DNA from: Lachnospiraceae bacterium G11
GTDB lineage: Bacteria; Bacillota; Clostridia; Lachnospirales; Lachnospiraceae
Length of the DNA stretch: 62,198 nucleotides
Assembly: GCA_900103495.1 (NCBI GenBank)
Contig: FMWZ01000022.1
Span: 1 to 62,198 of the forward strand
Direction: 5' to 3'
Shown: positions 33,717 through 42,315 of the stretch, piece by piece
How positions within the stretch are numbered: the first letter of the stretch is position 1
Layout of the letters: every line of letters begins with the position of its first letter
Translations under genes and position numbers: made by a program
The notes under the pieces: generated by a model
What the model was told of the DNA's origin: nothing
Database searches by the model: none
What the model saw: only the letters and a program-made list of their open reading frames with translations

Positions 33717-34514
33717 TTAAATTTGAGATAAGGTGTTTAAAGCATTTCCGATACATACGGGAGAGAAGTGCTCTTCCATGTATGACTCGGCATTATTCAT
33801 TGCTCTGAACAGTACTGCATATTCCGAAAGCAGGTTGCAAACCTTTGCGAATTCTTCAACCGAGTAGTCACCCTGCTTAACAAGGAGTAAGTATTCTCCT
33901 GTTGCCTCGTTCTTGTAAACCGAGGAGGGTGCGGTAAATCTATCATTTATAAGATGGGCAATATCGATGATATCTGAGATAGATACAAAGATGAATGCCT
34001 GCATCAGCCCTTTGACTGAAGATTTCACAGCATTTGCATCGGGGGCCTTGGGAACTTCCGGTGTGGGAGCAGCCATTGTACCGCCCTGTGCTTCTGCATG
34101 GCTTAGAACCTCGTCACAGGAATCCTTGATTCTCTTGAAGAGATTGAGAACTTCCTGGGTGTGATCTTCCGCTTCGTCGTATACTGTATCGGTTTCCTCT
34201 TCCTCGAAATCCTCGTCTTCTTCCTCGTTGGAGGGAGCAAACTTGGAAAACCTTGTATCCAACTCTTCGGGGTCTTCAACCTTCGTTATTATAAGTACAA
34301 CATATTCAGAGAAAGGAATTGCTTCAATCATAAGAGGAATATCTTCAGCTTCAAAGCCGAACTCGAAGGATGCCTGCTGCATCATATCTCTGAAGAGATC
34401 CTTGGCCTTCTGAGTTCCGTAGGCAAGTTCGCTGATCTTCAGACTTCTGCATGCCAAATCTTCCTTGGTAAGGGTGCAACGAATCTGATTATCATTCACT
34501 TTTTCAATCTTCAC
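33717..34514 (-). CDS. mecA: Adaptor protein MecA
   Basis: The adaptor brings proteins to the ClpC-ClpP protease. The 265-residue chain begins MKIEKVNDNQIRCTLTKEDL and has the N-terminal substrate-binding domain, an acidic linker (EEEDEDFEEEE near residue 97) and a C-terminal ClpC-binding domain with GEYLLLVKQGDYS. The linker is strongly acidic, as in other clostridial MecA. A promoter lies on the minus strand at 34576-34604. It is transcribed alone. Confidence 0.93.
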   Translation of the reverse strand: MKIEKVNDNQIRCTLTKEDLACRSLKISELAYGTQKAKDLFRDMMQQASFEFGFEAEDIPLMIEAIPFSEYVVLIITKVEDPEELDTRFSKFAPSNEEEDEDFEEEETDTVYDEAEDHTQEVLNLFKRIKDSCDEVLSHAEAQGGTMAAPTPEVPKAPDANAVKSSVKGLMQAFIFVSISDIIDIAHLINDRFTAPSSVYKNEATGEYLLLVKQGDYSVEEFAKVCNLLSEYAVLFRAMNNAESYMEEHFSPVCIGNALNTLSQI

Positions 34515-34575
34515 AAAATCACTTCCTTTTCGTAATATGTGCCATGTTTACAGTTACATATTTTAGGATAAAGAT

Positions 34576-34604
34576 ATATTATATCCACTAATCCCATTAG
34601 TCAA
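34576..34604 (-). promoter_or_regulatory. Promoter of mecA
   Basis: On the minus strand TTGACT (34604-34599) and TAATAT (34581-34576) are spaced by 17. CTAAT and ATTAG in the spacer form an inverted repeat. Confidence 0.6.
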
Positions 34605-34658
34605 TAGACTGAAAGTAGAGTTTATAGATTTTTAATTCTTTTTTTAGAAATAGTTTCT

Positions 34659-34686
34659 TTGATTTATTATCGGCATGATTTATACT
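34659..34686 (+). promoter_or_regulatory. Promoter of the RNA candidate at 34690-35018
   Basis: TTGATT (34659-34664) and TATACT (34681-34686) are spaced by 16. No protein gene starts within 400 bases downstream. Confidence 0.5.
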
Positions 34687-34689
34687 TTA

Positions 34690-35018
34690 CATTAGTGACG
34701 GCCCCGTAATATATGTACGGGAAAGGAGAGTTGTCGATTCACTTCGGAAGGGAGTTCTCCCTTCATGATTCGAATTATATCGAATTTGTCTTATAGACTG
34801 AGCGTCTATTACCGTGTTTCAACATTTTATTCCAAACTAAAATCCACGTTGAAAAAAGTAATTCATTATTTTTATAGCTAAACATCTATTATTTTATTCG
34901 TACGCGGGGGCATCACAAGCAGACTATTTGTTTTGCATCAAACCGATTTCATATCACGGACCTTCAATAAGTGTGGTTTGAATGCGAAATGTAACCGGGA
35001 CTTTATATGCCGATTTTT
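34690..35018 (+). ncRNA. Candidate structured RNA, about 330 bases
   Basis: The 630-base gap between mecA and the GH18 gene has no plausible ORF. Downstream of the promoter is a row of hairpins: CCCGTA/TACGGG (34703-34721), GAAGGGAG/CTCCCTTC (34747-34764), ATTCGA/TCGAAT (34768-34785), ATAGAC/GTCTAT (34793-34809), TTTCAAC/GTTGAAA (34817-34854) and GCATCAAACC/GGTTTGAATGC (34935-34985). A weak CGG/CCG stem with six T (35013-35018) could end it. It lacks tmRNA, RNase P and SRP signatures. Hairpins are seen; transcription is inferred. Confidence 0.45.
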
Positions 35019-35146
35019 TAACTGTCTGATATAAAAAAGGAAGGCCTCTTCTAATAATAAAATTCAAAATTTATTAAAAATTTTGATAATGACTACAAGT
35101 TAATAGTCTGCTATAATTGAGGACGATTAGGAGGAGATGTGAGATT

Positions 35147-36871
35147 ATGAAACGAGTGATTCCCGCATTGATTGCAATCGTCCTCATTATTTTGATTGCA
35201 GGGATAGCCCTTGGAGGTAAGTTAATAGAGAAGTATTCCTACTCAGATGAGATGGATAATTTGGAAGAGTATTTCGGAATAACAGACCCCAACCAGGTGC
35301 CTATTTTATATAGAGGAGAAAAGTTAGAGACCAAGCTCTTAAATAAGGATGGACAGCTTTATTTAGACCTTGATTCCGTACATGAGCTTTTAAACGAAAG
35401 ATTCTACTGGGACAATCGTGAGAACTGGCTTTTGTACGCAACACCCACCGCAAAGATGGTGAATCAGATAGGTGCAAGCTCATATACCGTAACAAACGGA
35501 ATGGGATATGAGTCAGAAATAGAGGGAGAGGATCTGGGATACCCTATATCCTTTACCGAAGGTGAAGGCGACAGTGCCGTTTTATATGTGGCCTTAGAGT
35601 ATGTACACAAGTTTACCAACTTTACATATGAAGTTTACGAAGATCCCAAGAGAGTAATCTTTAAGACTGAGAACAGGGACTACAGCCAAGTCTTTGTAAC
35701 AAAGGATTCCGCAGTTCGTCACAGAGGCGGCGTTAAGAGTCCTATTCTTAAAAAGGTAGTTGAGGGAGATGAACTGATTCTCCTTGAGGAGATGGAGGAC
35801 TGGTCCAAGGTGGAAACCAAGGACGGCTTCATCGGTTACATCGAGAAGAAGCATTACGGCGATGTAAAGAGTGCAGTGGAGCAGATAACTCCCAACTACG
35901 CAGAGCCCGAGTACACATCCCTTACTTCAGATTCAAAGATCAGTCTTGGCTGGCATGTGGTTGCTGCCACAGCAGGTAACGATACAATTTACGAAGCTTT
36001 ACAGTACCAGAAGGGCCTGGATGTAATATCCCCCACCTGGTTTAAGCTTACAGACGACGCAGGAAATATTTCAAGCTTCGCCACAGCCAACTACGTAAAC
36101 ATCGCTCATAACATGGGACTTAAAGTCTGGGCGGTTATTGATGACTTTACCAATCCCGTTGACGATTATGAAGTTCTTTCCTATACAAGTAAGAGAGAAA
36201 GAATTATTGAGTCTCTTATTACCGAAGCAAAGAATTCAGGAATTGACGGAATCAACGTGGACTTCGAGAAGGTTTCAAATGAAGCCGGCCCTCACTACGT
36301 GGAGTTCTTAAGAGAGCTTTCCATCGAGTGCCGTGCCAACAACCTGGTTCTTTCCGTTGATGATTATGTTCCCTATAACTTTAACTCCCAGTACAACATT
36401 CCCGCTCAGGGTGAGGTTGCCGACTACGTAATCATTATGGGATACGATGAGCACTACCACGGATCCGGTGACCCCGGAAGTGTTGCTTCCATAGATTATG
36501 TTAAACATGGTATTACAGAAACCTTGAAGACCGTTCCCCCTAAGAAGGTAATAAATGCCCTTCCTTTATATACCATTCAGTGGAGAACCACAGGAACCAC
36601 AGTAACAGACGATTATGTTACCATGGTTAATCAGGCAGACATGGTGTCCCGTCTGGGCGGAAACTACACCTGGGATGAAACCACATGTCAGAATTACCTT
36701 GAGACAGACATCGGAGGAACCAAATACCAGGTTTGGCTTGAGGATGCAGAGTCCATTCAGGTTAAACTTAACGTCATGAAAGCCAACGAAATCGGCGGCG
36801 TGGCAGTATGGAGACTTGGCTACGAAGATCCTGCAATCTGGAACGTTATAAGCGCATACAGCGAAAACTAA
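35147..36871 (+). CDS. GH18-family protein with SH3 domain (YaaH-like)
   Basis: The 574-residue protein has one N-terminal membrane anchor (about 5-24), a copper-amine-oxidase-like or stalk domain, a bacterial SH3 domain (about 180-235), and a glycoside hydrolase 18 barrel (about 265-570). The barrel's catalytic segment is DGINVDFEKV with Glu374, and YVIIMGYDEHYHG follows. Relatives act on peptidoglycan or chitin-like glycans in the envelope and in spore germination. The start at 35147 follows GGAGGAG; an extended -10 (TGCTATAAT) is at 35112-35117. sua5 follows at once. Confidence 0.9.
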   Translation: MKRVIPALIAIVLIILIAGIALGGKLIEKYSYSDEMDNLEEYFGITDPNQVPILYRGEKLETKLLNKDGQLYLDLDSVHELLNERFYWDNRENWLLYATPTAKMVNQIGASSYTVTNGMGYESEIEGEDLGYPISFTEGEGDSAVLYVALEYVHKFTNFTYEVYEDPKRVIFKTENRDYSQVFVTKDSAVRHRGGVKSPILKKVVEGDELILLEEMEDWSKVETKDGFIGYIEKKHYGDVKSAVEQITPNYAEPEYTSLTSDSKISLGWHVVAATAGNDTIYEALQYQKGLDVISPTWFKLTDDAGNISSFATANYVNIAHNMGLKVWAVIDDFTNPVDDYEVLSYTSKRERIIESLITEAKNSGIDGINVDFEKVSNEAGPHYVEFLRELSIECRANNLVLSVDDYVPYNFNSQYNIPAQGEVADYVIIMGYDEHYHGSGDPGSVASIDYVKHGITETLKTVPPKKVINALPLYTIQWRTTGTTVTDDYVTMVNQADMVSRLGGNYTWDETTCQNYLETDIGGTKYQVWLEDAESIQVKLNVMKANEIGGVAVWRLGYEDPAIWNVISAYSEN

Positions 36872-36872
36872 A

Positions 36873-37925
36873 ATGAACACCAAAATTATTACACTTGATA
36901 CCAACAATCCGGACCCTGAAGTTTTAAAGGAAGCCGGAGAGATAATCAAAAGAGGAGGGCTTGTGGCTTTTCCCACAGAGACTGTTTACGGTCTTGGGGG
37001 AGATGCCCTAAATCCCGAATCCTCCAAAAAGATTTATGCAGCAAAGGGTCGTCCTTCGGATAACCCTTTGATTGTGCATATATGGAGACTTGAGGATCTG
37101 CCCGTAGTGGCCAGGGAGATTCCTGATATAGCATATAAGCTTGCGGATAAGTACTGGCCCGGTCCTCTTACCATGATTTTTGGTAAAAGCGACGCTATCC
37201 CCACTGAAACCACAGGGGGACTTGATACCGTAGCTGTAAGATTCCCTGACAACAAGATAGCCCTTGGCTTTATTAAAGAGGCAGGGGGCTTTGTTGCGGC
37301 ACCAAGCGCCAACCTTTCAGGTAAACCAAGCCCTACATTATCCAAATATGTAATAGAGGACATGGACGGACGAATCGATATGATTCTCGATGGAGGTCAG
37401 GTTGGAATCGGCCTTGAATCCACAATAATAGACCTTACCAGTGAAGTACCTACAATCCTTCGTCCGGGCTTTATCACAAAGGAAATGTTGGAGGAACTAA
37501 TAGAGGAAGTTGACGTTGATAAGACAATCCTTGACGGCAACTCAAAGGTTGCTCCCAAGGCTCCCGGAATGAAATACCGTCACTACGCTCCAAAGGGTGA
37601 TTTGACCGTAATTGAGGGCGAAAATGACAAAGTTATTTCTTATATAAATGAGAAGGCGAAAGAGGCAGAAGCAAACGGCAGGAAAGTCTGTGTTATATGT
37701 ACAGATGAGAATGAAGACGTTTTTACCGCAAAGGTAAAAAAGAGCGTTGGAAGCAGGGCGGATGAGGCATCTGTTGGCAAGGAACTCTACAGAGTCTTAA
37801 GGGAATGCGACGATGAGGATATAGAGGTTATTTACTCGGAATCCTTTGATGCCACAGGCTTTGGACAGGCTATAATGAACAGGCTTTTAAAGGCTGCCGG
37901 CCACCACGTAATAAACGTGGATTAA
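36873..37925 (+). CDS. L-threonylcarbamoyladenylate synthase (Sua5 type)
   Basis: The enzyme makes threonylcarbamoyl-AMP for the t6A37 modification of tRNAs that read ANN codons. The 350-residue chain has the YrdC domain (KRGGLVAFPTETVYGLGGDA near residue 28, GRPSDNPLIVHI) and the additional C-terminal Sua5 domain, after the KAPGMKYRHYAPKGDL linker. It is thus the long form. The ATG is one base after the GH18 stop and has no clear Shine-Dalgarno site, so its translation is probably coupled. Confidence 0.94.
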   Translation: MNTKIITLDTNNPDPEVLKEAGEIIKRGGLVAFPTETVYGLGGDALNPESSKKIYAAKGRPSDNPLIVHIWRLEDLPVVAREIPDIAYKLADKYWPGPLTMIFGKSDAIPTETTGGLDTVAVRFPDNKIALGFIKEAGGFVAAPSANLSGKPSPTLSKYVIEDMDGRIDMILDGGQVGIGLESTIIDLTSEVPTILRPGFITKEMLEELIEEVDVDKTILDGNSKVAPKAPGMKYRHYAPKGDLTVIEGENDKVISYINEKAKEAEANGRKVCVICTDENEDVFTAKVKKSVGSRADEASVGKELYRVLRECDDEDIEVIYSESFDATGFGQAIMNRLLKAAGHHVINVD

Positions 37926-37995
37926 GTATGGAAAAAGTAGGCAAGACGTTTTATAATATTTGAAGAAAACAATACATATATCGGGGAGTCAGACC

Positions 37996-38427
37996 ATGAT
38001 AGCAATAGGAAGTGACCACGGCGGTTACGAACTTAAAGAGTTAGTTAAGAAACATTTGGACGAAATCGGCGAGAAGTACGACGATAAGGGATGTTATTCT
38101 CTGGAATCCGTTGATTATCCCGCTTTCGGAAGAGCTGTTGCCCAGGCTGTTGCAAAGGGCGAGGCAGACAAGGGAATAGTTATCTGTACCACAGGTATCG
38201 GTATTTCCATCGTTGCCAACAAGGTGAAGGGTATCAGATGTGCCCTTTGCGCAGATACCGTTTCTGCAAGACTTACAAGAGAACATAACGATGCAAATGT
38301 TCTTGCTATGGGAGCCGGAATCGTGGGTCCCAATCTTGCCATTAGTATCGTTGACACTTTTCTTAACACCGAGTTTTCAGGATTGGAGAAGCACGCGAGA
38401 CGTATCTCACAAATTGAACAGGACTAG
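37996..38427 (+). CDS. rpiB: Ribose-5-phosphate isomerase B
   Basis: The enzyme interconverts ribose 5-phosphate and ribulose 5-phosphate. The 143-residue chain starts MIAIGSDHGGYELKELVKK and has the active-site Cys in ICTTGIGISIVANKVKG near residue 66 and the anion-hole residues after it, with RLTREHNDANVLAMG. The ATG at 37996 follows CGGGGAG; the frame continues upstream without a better start. Ribose 5-phosphate is the precursor of PRPP, used by upp and pyrE. Confidence 0.94.
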   Translation: MIAIGSDHGGYELKELVKKHLDEIGEKYDDKGCYSLESVDYPAFGRAVAQAVAKGEADKGIVICTTGIGISIVANKVKGIRCALCADTVSARLTREHNDANVLAMGAGIVGPNLAISIVDTFLNTEFSGLEKHARRISQIEQD

Positions 38428-38433
38428 CCAATG

Positions 38434-38478
38434 AATCCACAGCACATTCATTTATCCCGATTGAATGCCCTGTGGATT
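38434..38478 (+). terminator. Hairpin after rpiB, overlapping the upp promoter
   Basis: AATCCACAG (38434-38442) pairs with CTGTGGATT (38470-38478), and CATTCA pairs with TGAATG inside. No T-run follows, so it is a weak terminator at best. The right arm overlaps the promoter of upp. Confidence 0.45.
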
Positions 38479-38489
38479 TATCATATAAT
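38461..38489 (+). promoter_or_regulatory. Promoter of upp
   Basis: TTGAAT (38461-38466) and TATAAT (38484-38489) are spaced by 17, 32 bases before the ATG. Confidence 0.65.
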
Positions 38490-38521
38490 TAACTAAAGGG
38501 AATGATAGGAGGAAAACAATT

Positions 38522-39151
38522 ATGGCTAAAGTAGTGTATATGGATCATCCTTTGATTCAGCACAAGATCGGTTACATCAGAAGAAAGGAAACAGGTACAA
38601 AGGATTTCAGAGCTACAATCGGCGAAATCGCAATGCTTATCTGCTATGAAGCTACAAGAGATTTGAAGCTTTCAGACGTTGAGATAGAGACTCCTATCTG
38701 CAAGACAACAGTTAAGGAACTTAAGGGTAAGAAGATGGCAATCGTTCCCATCTTAAGAGCAGGACTTGGAATGGTAGACGGTATGCTTTCTCTCATTCCC
38801 GCAGCTAAGGTTGGTCATATCGGACTTTACAGAGATCCCGAGACCATGAAACCCGTTGAGTATTATTGTAAACTCCCTGCAGACTGCGCAGACAGAGAGA
38901 TTTTCGTAGTTGACCCCATGCTTGCAACAGGCGGTTCAAGCGTAGCAGCTATTCAGATGCTTAAGGATAAGGGCTGCAAGAACATCCACTTCATGTGCAT
39001 CATCGCAGCTCCCGAAGGCGTTAAGGCAATGACAGAGGCTCATCCTGATGTGGACCTTTATGTAGGTGCTCTTGATGAGAAGCTTAACGATCACTGCTAC
39101 ATCGTACCCGGACTCGGAGACGCAGGCGACAGAATCTTCGGTACAAAATAG
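38522..39151 (+). CDS. upp: Uracil phosphoribosyltransferase
   Basis: The salvage enzyme converts uracil and PRPP to UMP. The 209-residue chain has the PRPP loop [17 protein letters not shown] near residue 128 and the uracil-binding end [34 protein letters not shown] precedes the ATG. It is followed by the dCMP deaminase gene after 23 bases, a pyrimidine-salvage pairing. UMP made here would act as the signal for PyrR at the pyr leaders. Confidence 0.96.
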   Translation: MAKVVYMDHPLIQHKIGYIRRKETGTKDFRATIGEIAMLICYEATRDLKLSDVEIETPICKTTVKELKGKKMAIVPILRAGLGMVDGMLSLIPAAKVGHIGLYRDPETMKPVEYYCKLPADCADREIFVVDPMLATGGSSVAAIQMLKDKGCKNIHFMCIIAAPEGVKAMTEAHPDVDLYVGALDEKLNDHCYIVPGLGDAGDRIFGTK

Positions 39152-39174
39152 TTTCTACATTACAGGGGGTAACT

Positions 39175-39654
39175 ATGAAACGACAGGATTACATTTCCTG
39201 GGACGAGTACTTCATGGGTATAGCACATCTAGCAGGTATGCGTTCCAAGGATCCCAATACACAGGTGGGAGCATGTATTGTCAGCGATGACAACAAGATT
39301 CTCTCCATGGGCTATAACGGCTTCCCGAGAGGATGCTCGGATGACGAGTTTCCCTGGGAGAGAGAGGGCGATGTTCTCGACACCAAGTATGCTTTTGTAA
39401 CCCACAGTGAGCTTAATGCCATTCTTAATTACAGAGGCGGCACCCTTGAGGGGTCGAAATTATATGTATCGCTTTTTCCTTGTAACGAGTGTGCAAAAGC
39501 GATTATTCAGGCGGGCATTAAGACTATCGTTTATGACAGCGATAAGTACGCCGACACGCCAACGACTTTGGCATCAAAGAAAATGCTTAAGGCAGCAGGC
39601 GTAGAGTTTTACCAGTATAAAAAGACAGGTCGAAAGATTACTCTTGATATGTAA
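39175..39654 (+). CDS. Deoxycytidylate (dCMP) deaminase
   Basis: The enzyme makes dUMP from dCMP for thymidylate synthesis. The 159-residue chain has the zinc-site His-Glu in VTHSELNAIL near residue 80 and SLFPCNECAKAIIQAGIK, with the Pro-Cys-x2-Cys signature. NTQVGACIV and GYNGFPRGC are also typical of the ComEB/Dctd group. AGGGGGTAACT precedes the ATG. The preceding gene is upp. Confidence 0.93.
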   Translation: MKRQDYISWDEYFMGIAHLAGMRSKDPNTQVGACIVSDDNKILSMGYNGFPRGCSDDEFPWEREGDVLDTKYAFVTHSELNAILNYRGGTLEGSKLYVSLFPCNECAKAIIQAGIKTIVYDSDKYADTPTTLASKKMLKAAGVEFYQYKKTGRKITLDM

Positions 39655-39679
39655 TTTTTCCCGGAGAAAGGAGAAGCAC

Positions 39680-40837
39680 ATGAACAGATTGAAGAAGCCT
39701 TTAACCCTTCTTTTGGTTCTTGTGCTTTTTTGGTGCTCTTATCCACCCATGCCTGTTCATGCGGAGACCACAAAGGAGAAGCTTGATAAGGCTAAACAGG
39801 AGAAGCAGGAAATCCAGGGAAAGATAAACGAGAATGAGGAGAAGAAGCAGGCCCTTGATGAGAAGAAGGGACAGCTTCAGACCCAGCTTTCCGGTCTTAA
39901 TTCAGACCTTAATGAAATCGTTGCAAATTTAAACGATTTGGAAGCCCAGATAGAAGCCAAGGAAGCTCAGATTGATGAGACCACCAACCAGCTTAACGAG
40001 GCTATTAAGACTGCGGACGACCAGTATGCGGCCATGAAGAAGAGAATCCAGTTCATGTATGAAATGGGTGACAACACATACTGGGCAATGCTTGCTGAGG
40101 CGGGAAGCTTCGCCAACATGCTTAACGCCGCAGAGTACATTGAAGAGCTTACGGCATATGACAGGCGAAAACTTGAAGAGTACAAGGATATAAGAGATAC
40201 CATTCAGAAGCTTCAGGAACAGCAGATTTCCGAACTTGAGGAACTGGATGCGTTAAAGGAACAGGTTGAAGCCGAGCAGAACAGGGTTTGGGGTCTTGTA
40301 AACCAGACCAAGAACAACATCTCAGCAACAGAAGGTGAGATTTCAGCGGCAGAGGAAGCGGCTCTTGCTTACGAGGCAGAACTTAAGGCCAAGGAACAGG
40401 ATATTGCTGCATTGCAGAAACAGCTGGCTGAAGAGCTTCGTTTATCACAGTTATCCGCTAACTCTGTTTGGAGAGATATTTCCGAAGTAACCTTTGCAGA
40501 AGGCGACAGATATTTACTTGCAAGCTTAATCTACTGTGAAGCCGGCGGCGAACCCTATGCCGGACAGGTGGCGGTAGGTGCTGTTGTAGTTAACAGGGTA
40601 CTTAGCCCGGTATTCCCCAACACCATGGCGGGAGTTATCTACGCACCGAGGCAGTTCTCTCCTGTAGGAAGCGGACGACTTGAGGTAATAATGGCTTCCG
40701 GAAAGGCTACGGCATCCTGCTTTAAGGCTGCGGATGAGGCCATGTCCGGAGGTACCAACGTAGGAAACTGCGTATATTTCAGAACTCCTGTTGAGGGCCT
40801 TAGCGGCATCAATATCGGCGGCCACGTATTTTATTAG
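39680..40837 (+). CDS. Secreted cell-wall hydrolase, coiled coil plus SleB-type domain
   Basis: The 385-residue precursor has a signal peptide ending near VHAET. A long coiled coil (about 30-245), as in PcsB and CwlO-type proteins, precedes a C-terminal hydrolase domain of the SleB/CwlJ family with LASLIYCEAGGEPYAGQVAV and CVYFRTP. Such domains cut peptidoglycan glycan strands. The coiled coil suggests control by an FtsEX-like partner, but that is inference. AAAGGAGAAGCAC precedes the ATG. Confidence 0.9.
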   Translation: MNRLKKPLTLLLVLVLFWCSYPPMPVHAETTKEKLDKAKQEKQEIQGKINENEEKKQALDEKKGQLQTQLSGLNSDLNEIVANLNDLEAQIEAKEAQIDETTNQLNEAIKTADDQYAAMKKRIQFMYEMGDNTYWAMLAEAGSFANMLNAAEYIEELTAYDRRKLEEYKDIRDTIQKLQEQQISELEELDALKEQVEAEQNRVWGLVNQTKNNISATEGEISAAEEAALAYEAELKAKEQDIAALQKQLAEELRLSQLSANSVWRDISEVTFAEGDRYLLASLIYCEAGGEPYAGQVAVGAVVVNRVLSPVFPNTMAGVIYAPRQFSPVGSGRLEVIMASGKATASCFKAADEAMSGGTNVGNCVYFRTPVEGLSGINIGGHVFY

Positions 40838-40881
40838 ACAATTTAATTATTTTTTGCTATAATGTCAGGAATAAGAAAAAG

Positions 40882-40912
40882 AAGGGACGGAGTATATTCC
40901 GTCCCTTTGTGT
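40882..40912. terminator. Bidirectional terminator between the SleB-like and DUF402 genes
   Basis: AGGGACGGAATA-like arms, AAGGGACGGA and TCCGTCCCTT, form a strong stem. CTTTGTGTTT follows on the plus strand and CTTCTTTTTCTT on the minus strand. Confidence 0.8.
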
Positions 40913-40917
40913 TTAAA

Positions 40918-41400
40918 TCAAAGCTTTTCGTATTTATTTAAGGTTTCCTTCATCTCATCGAAGTCACCGGAATAGATGCACTTGAGAAGGAAATCCAGGC
41001 GATCAAGAGCATTGCATAACTGTGACTGAGTAATGAGATGCTGCCTTCCCGCATCGCTTAATTCGTCAAGGTCAATGACCTGAAGTCTTCCGTTGGGATG
41101 AACAATCACATCCGCAAGAAGATCCGTGACGGTCAGTTTATTGGCTTCTCTGTCAAAATCGTAATCCACGATATCGCAGTACCAGTAAAGTAAATCGCCT
41201 GCAGGTCTGTAAAACTTGTTAAGCTTGATTCCGGAACCTAAAAAATAGCAGGAAGAACCGTGGTCAAAGTCCTTTTTGGGCTTTAAAGTTTTCCATCTTG
41301 TAACTAAGATGTTATCGTCCACATAGACGATCTCGTCATCCCTTAAAGCTACGTTCTGATCCGGTATCAGCCTCTTACGATATAATTCAATTTGCCCCAT
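40918..41400 (-). CDS. DUF402 family protein
   Basis: This 160-residue protein has the DUF402 pattern, including FYRPAGDLLYWYCDIVDYDF, VTDLLADVIVHPNGRLQVID and DLDEL. Family members include a nucleoside phosphatase-like enzyme that depends on divalent metal and the FomD phosphatase. The acidic pair and Tyr residues needed are present, but the substrate is unknown. The ATG at 41400 follows GGAGGGGTACT; an earlier in-frame start lacks a site. Confidence 0.85.
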   Translation of the reverse strand: MGQIELYRKRLIPDQNVALRDDEIVYVDDNILVTRWKTLKPKKDFDHGSSCYFLGSGIKLNKFYRPAGDLLYWYCDIVDYDFDREANKLTVTDLLADVIVHPNGRLQVIDLDELSDAGRQHLITQSQLCNALDRLDFLLKCIYSGDFDEMKETLNKYEKL

Positions 41401-41514
41401 AGTACCCCTCCGCTTTAAAAAGCTTATTGAAATCGTACACTTTGGAGGAGTAAAAGTCAATGAAAAACAAATGAAAAAGAAATAAAAAAACAGTGCGGAA
41501 TTTACTGTATTAAA

Positions 41515-41543
41515 TAGACATTTTCACCATTTTAAAGTATAAT
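41515..41543 (+). promoter_or_regulatory. Promoter of the ATP synthase operon
   Basis: TAGACA (41515-41520) and TATAAT (41538-41543) are spaced by 17, 45 bases before the first ATG. Confidence 0.7.
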
Positions 41544-41588
41544 TTATTTTAAGTTTTTATGCGGTTTCGCAGGAGTGAGAGGATAAAT

Positions 41589-41831
41589 ATGAAAGGAGAT
41601 CGGACAGTATTTAAAGCATTGACATTGATCATGCAATTTGGAATTAACATGCTGGTACCGATCTTTCTTTGTTCTTTCGCAGGTTTATTTATAGACAGGA
41701 AGTTTGGAACAGGCTGGGCTTTCATAGCCGGCTTCTTTTTCGGAGCCGTTGTCGGAGGCAGGAATGTTTATATTTTTGCCAAGGACATTATGAAGAGCCA
41801 AAGCAGTGATAAGAGACATGAAAAGCATTAA
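41589..41831 (+). CDS. AtpZ/AtpI-like small membrane protein
   Basis: The 80-residue protein has two membrane helices (about 15-35 and 45-65) and the family pattern FGINMLVPIFLCSFAGLFID and GGRNVYIF. Such proteins are encoded at the head of ATP synthase operons and help c-ring assembly or ion supply. The ATG at 41589 follows GAGAGGATAAAT. It overlaps the next gene by 14 bases. Confidence 0.82.
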   Translation: MKGDRTVFKALTLIMQFGINMLVPIFLCSFAGLFIDRKFGTGWAFIAGFFFGAVVGGRNVYIFAKDIMKSQSSDKRHEKH

Positions 41832-42291
41832 GGAAGCCGAAGTTTATCTTCGCACATTGATAGAACTTTTGGCCGGGGTGGTCCTTTGGGGATTGGTTTT
41901 TCAGATTCCTTTTTTCTTTGTGGAGAGGAAGGGCTACTACGTTTTGGGTGTATGGTATGGAGTTGTCATCGCTGGGCTCATGGCCTTTGACATGTGGAGA
42001 AACGTGCCAAAGAGCGTTGACAGAGGAAACGCCGGAGCCAGAAAGTACACCATACTTACCGGAATCACAAGATATGCAGTTGTACTTGTTCTCTACGGAC
42101 TTATTTGTTACTTCGATTTCGGAAGCCCCATAACCGCTTTTGTGGGGATAATGGGTTTGAAGGTAGCGGTCTATTTACAGCCGTTTACGCATAAAATATT
42201 CTCTAAATGGTTTTCCTGGAAGGAGATTGAATATCCTCCATATGTACCGGAGGAAGAGGTCGAACCCGAGGAAGACAGGGATATCATCTGA
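41818..42291 (+). CDS. atpI: ATP synthase subunit I-like protein
   Basis: The 157-residue protein has four hydrophobic segments, as expected for the subunit I that assembles the c-ring, and ends in an acidic tail (VEPEEDRDII). Sequence conservation in this family is low, so the call rests on topology and place in the operon. The start is taken as ATG 41818; a GTG at 41806 is possible. atpB follows after 24 bases. Confidence 0.75.
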   Translation: MKSIKEAEVYLRTLIELLAGVVLWGLVFQIPFFFVERKGYYVLGVWYGVVIAGLMAFDMWRNVPKSVDRGNAGARKYTILTGITRYAVVLVLYGLICYFDFGSPITAFVGIMGLKVAVYLQPFTHKIFSKWFSWKEIEYPPYVPEEEVEPEEDRDII

Positions 42292-42315
42292 TTATTTTAA
42301 TAAGGAGGTGAGACT

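Noticed and set aside
34690-35018. tmRNA, RNase P RNA or SRP RNA
   Set aside because: None of the conserved signature segments of these RNAs is present.
40854-40862. TATAAT-like -10 element on the plus strand
   Set aside because: It lies between converging genes, just before a terminator, with no gene downstream on that strand.
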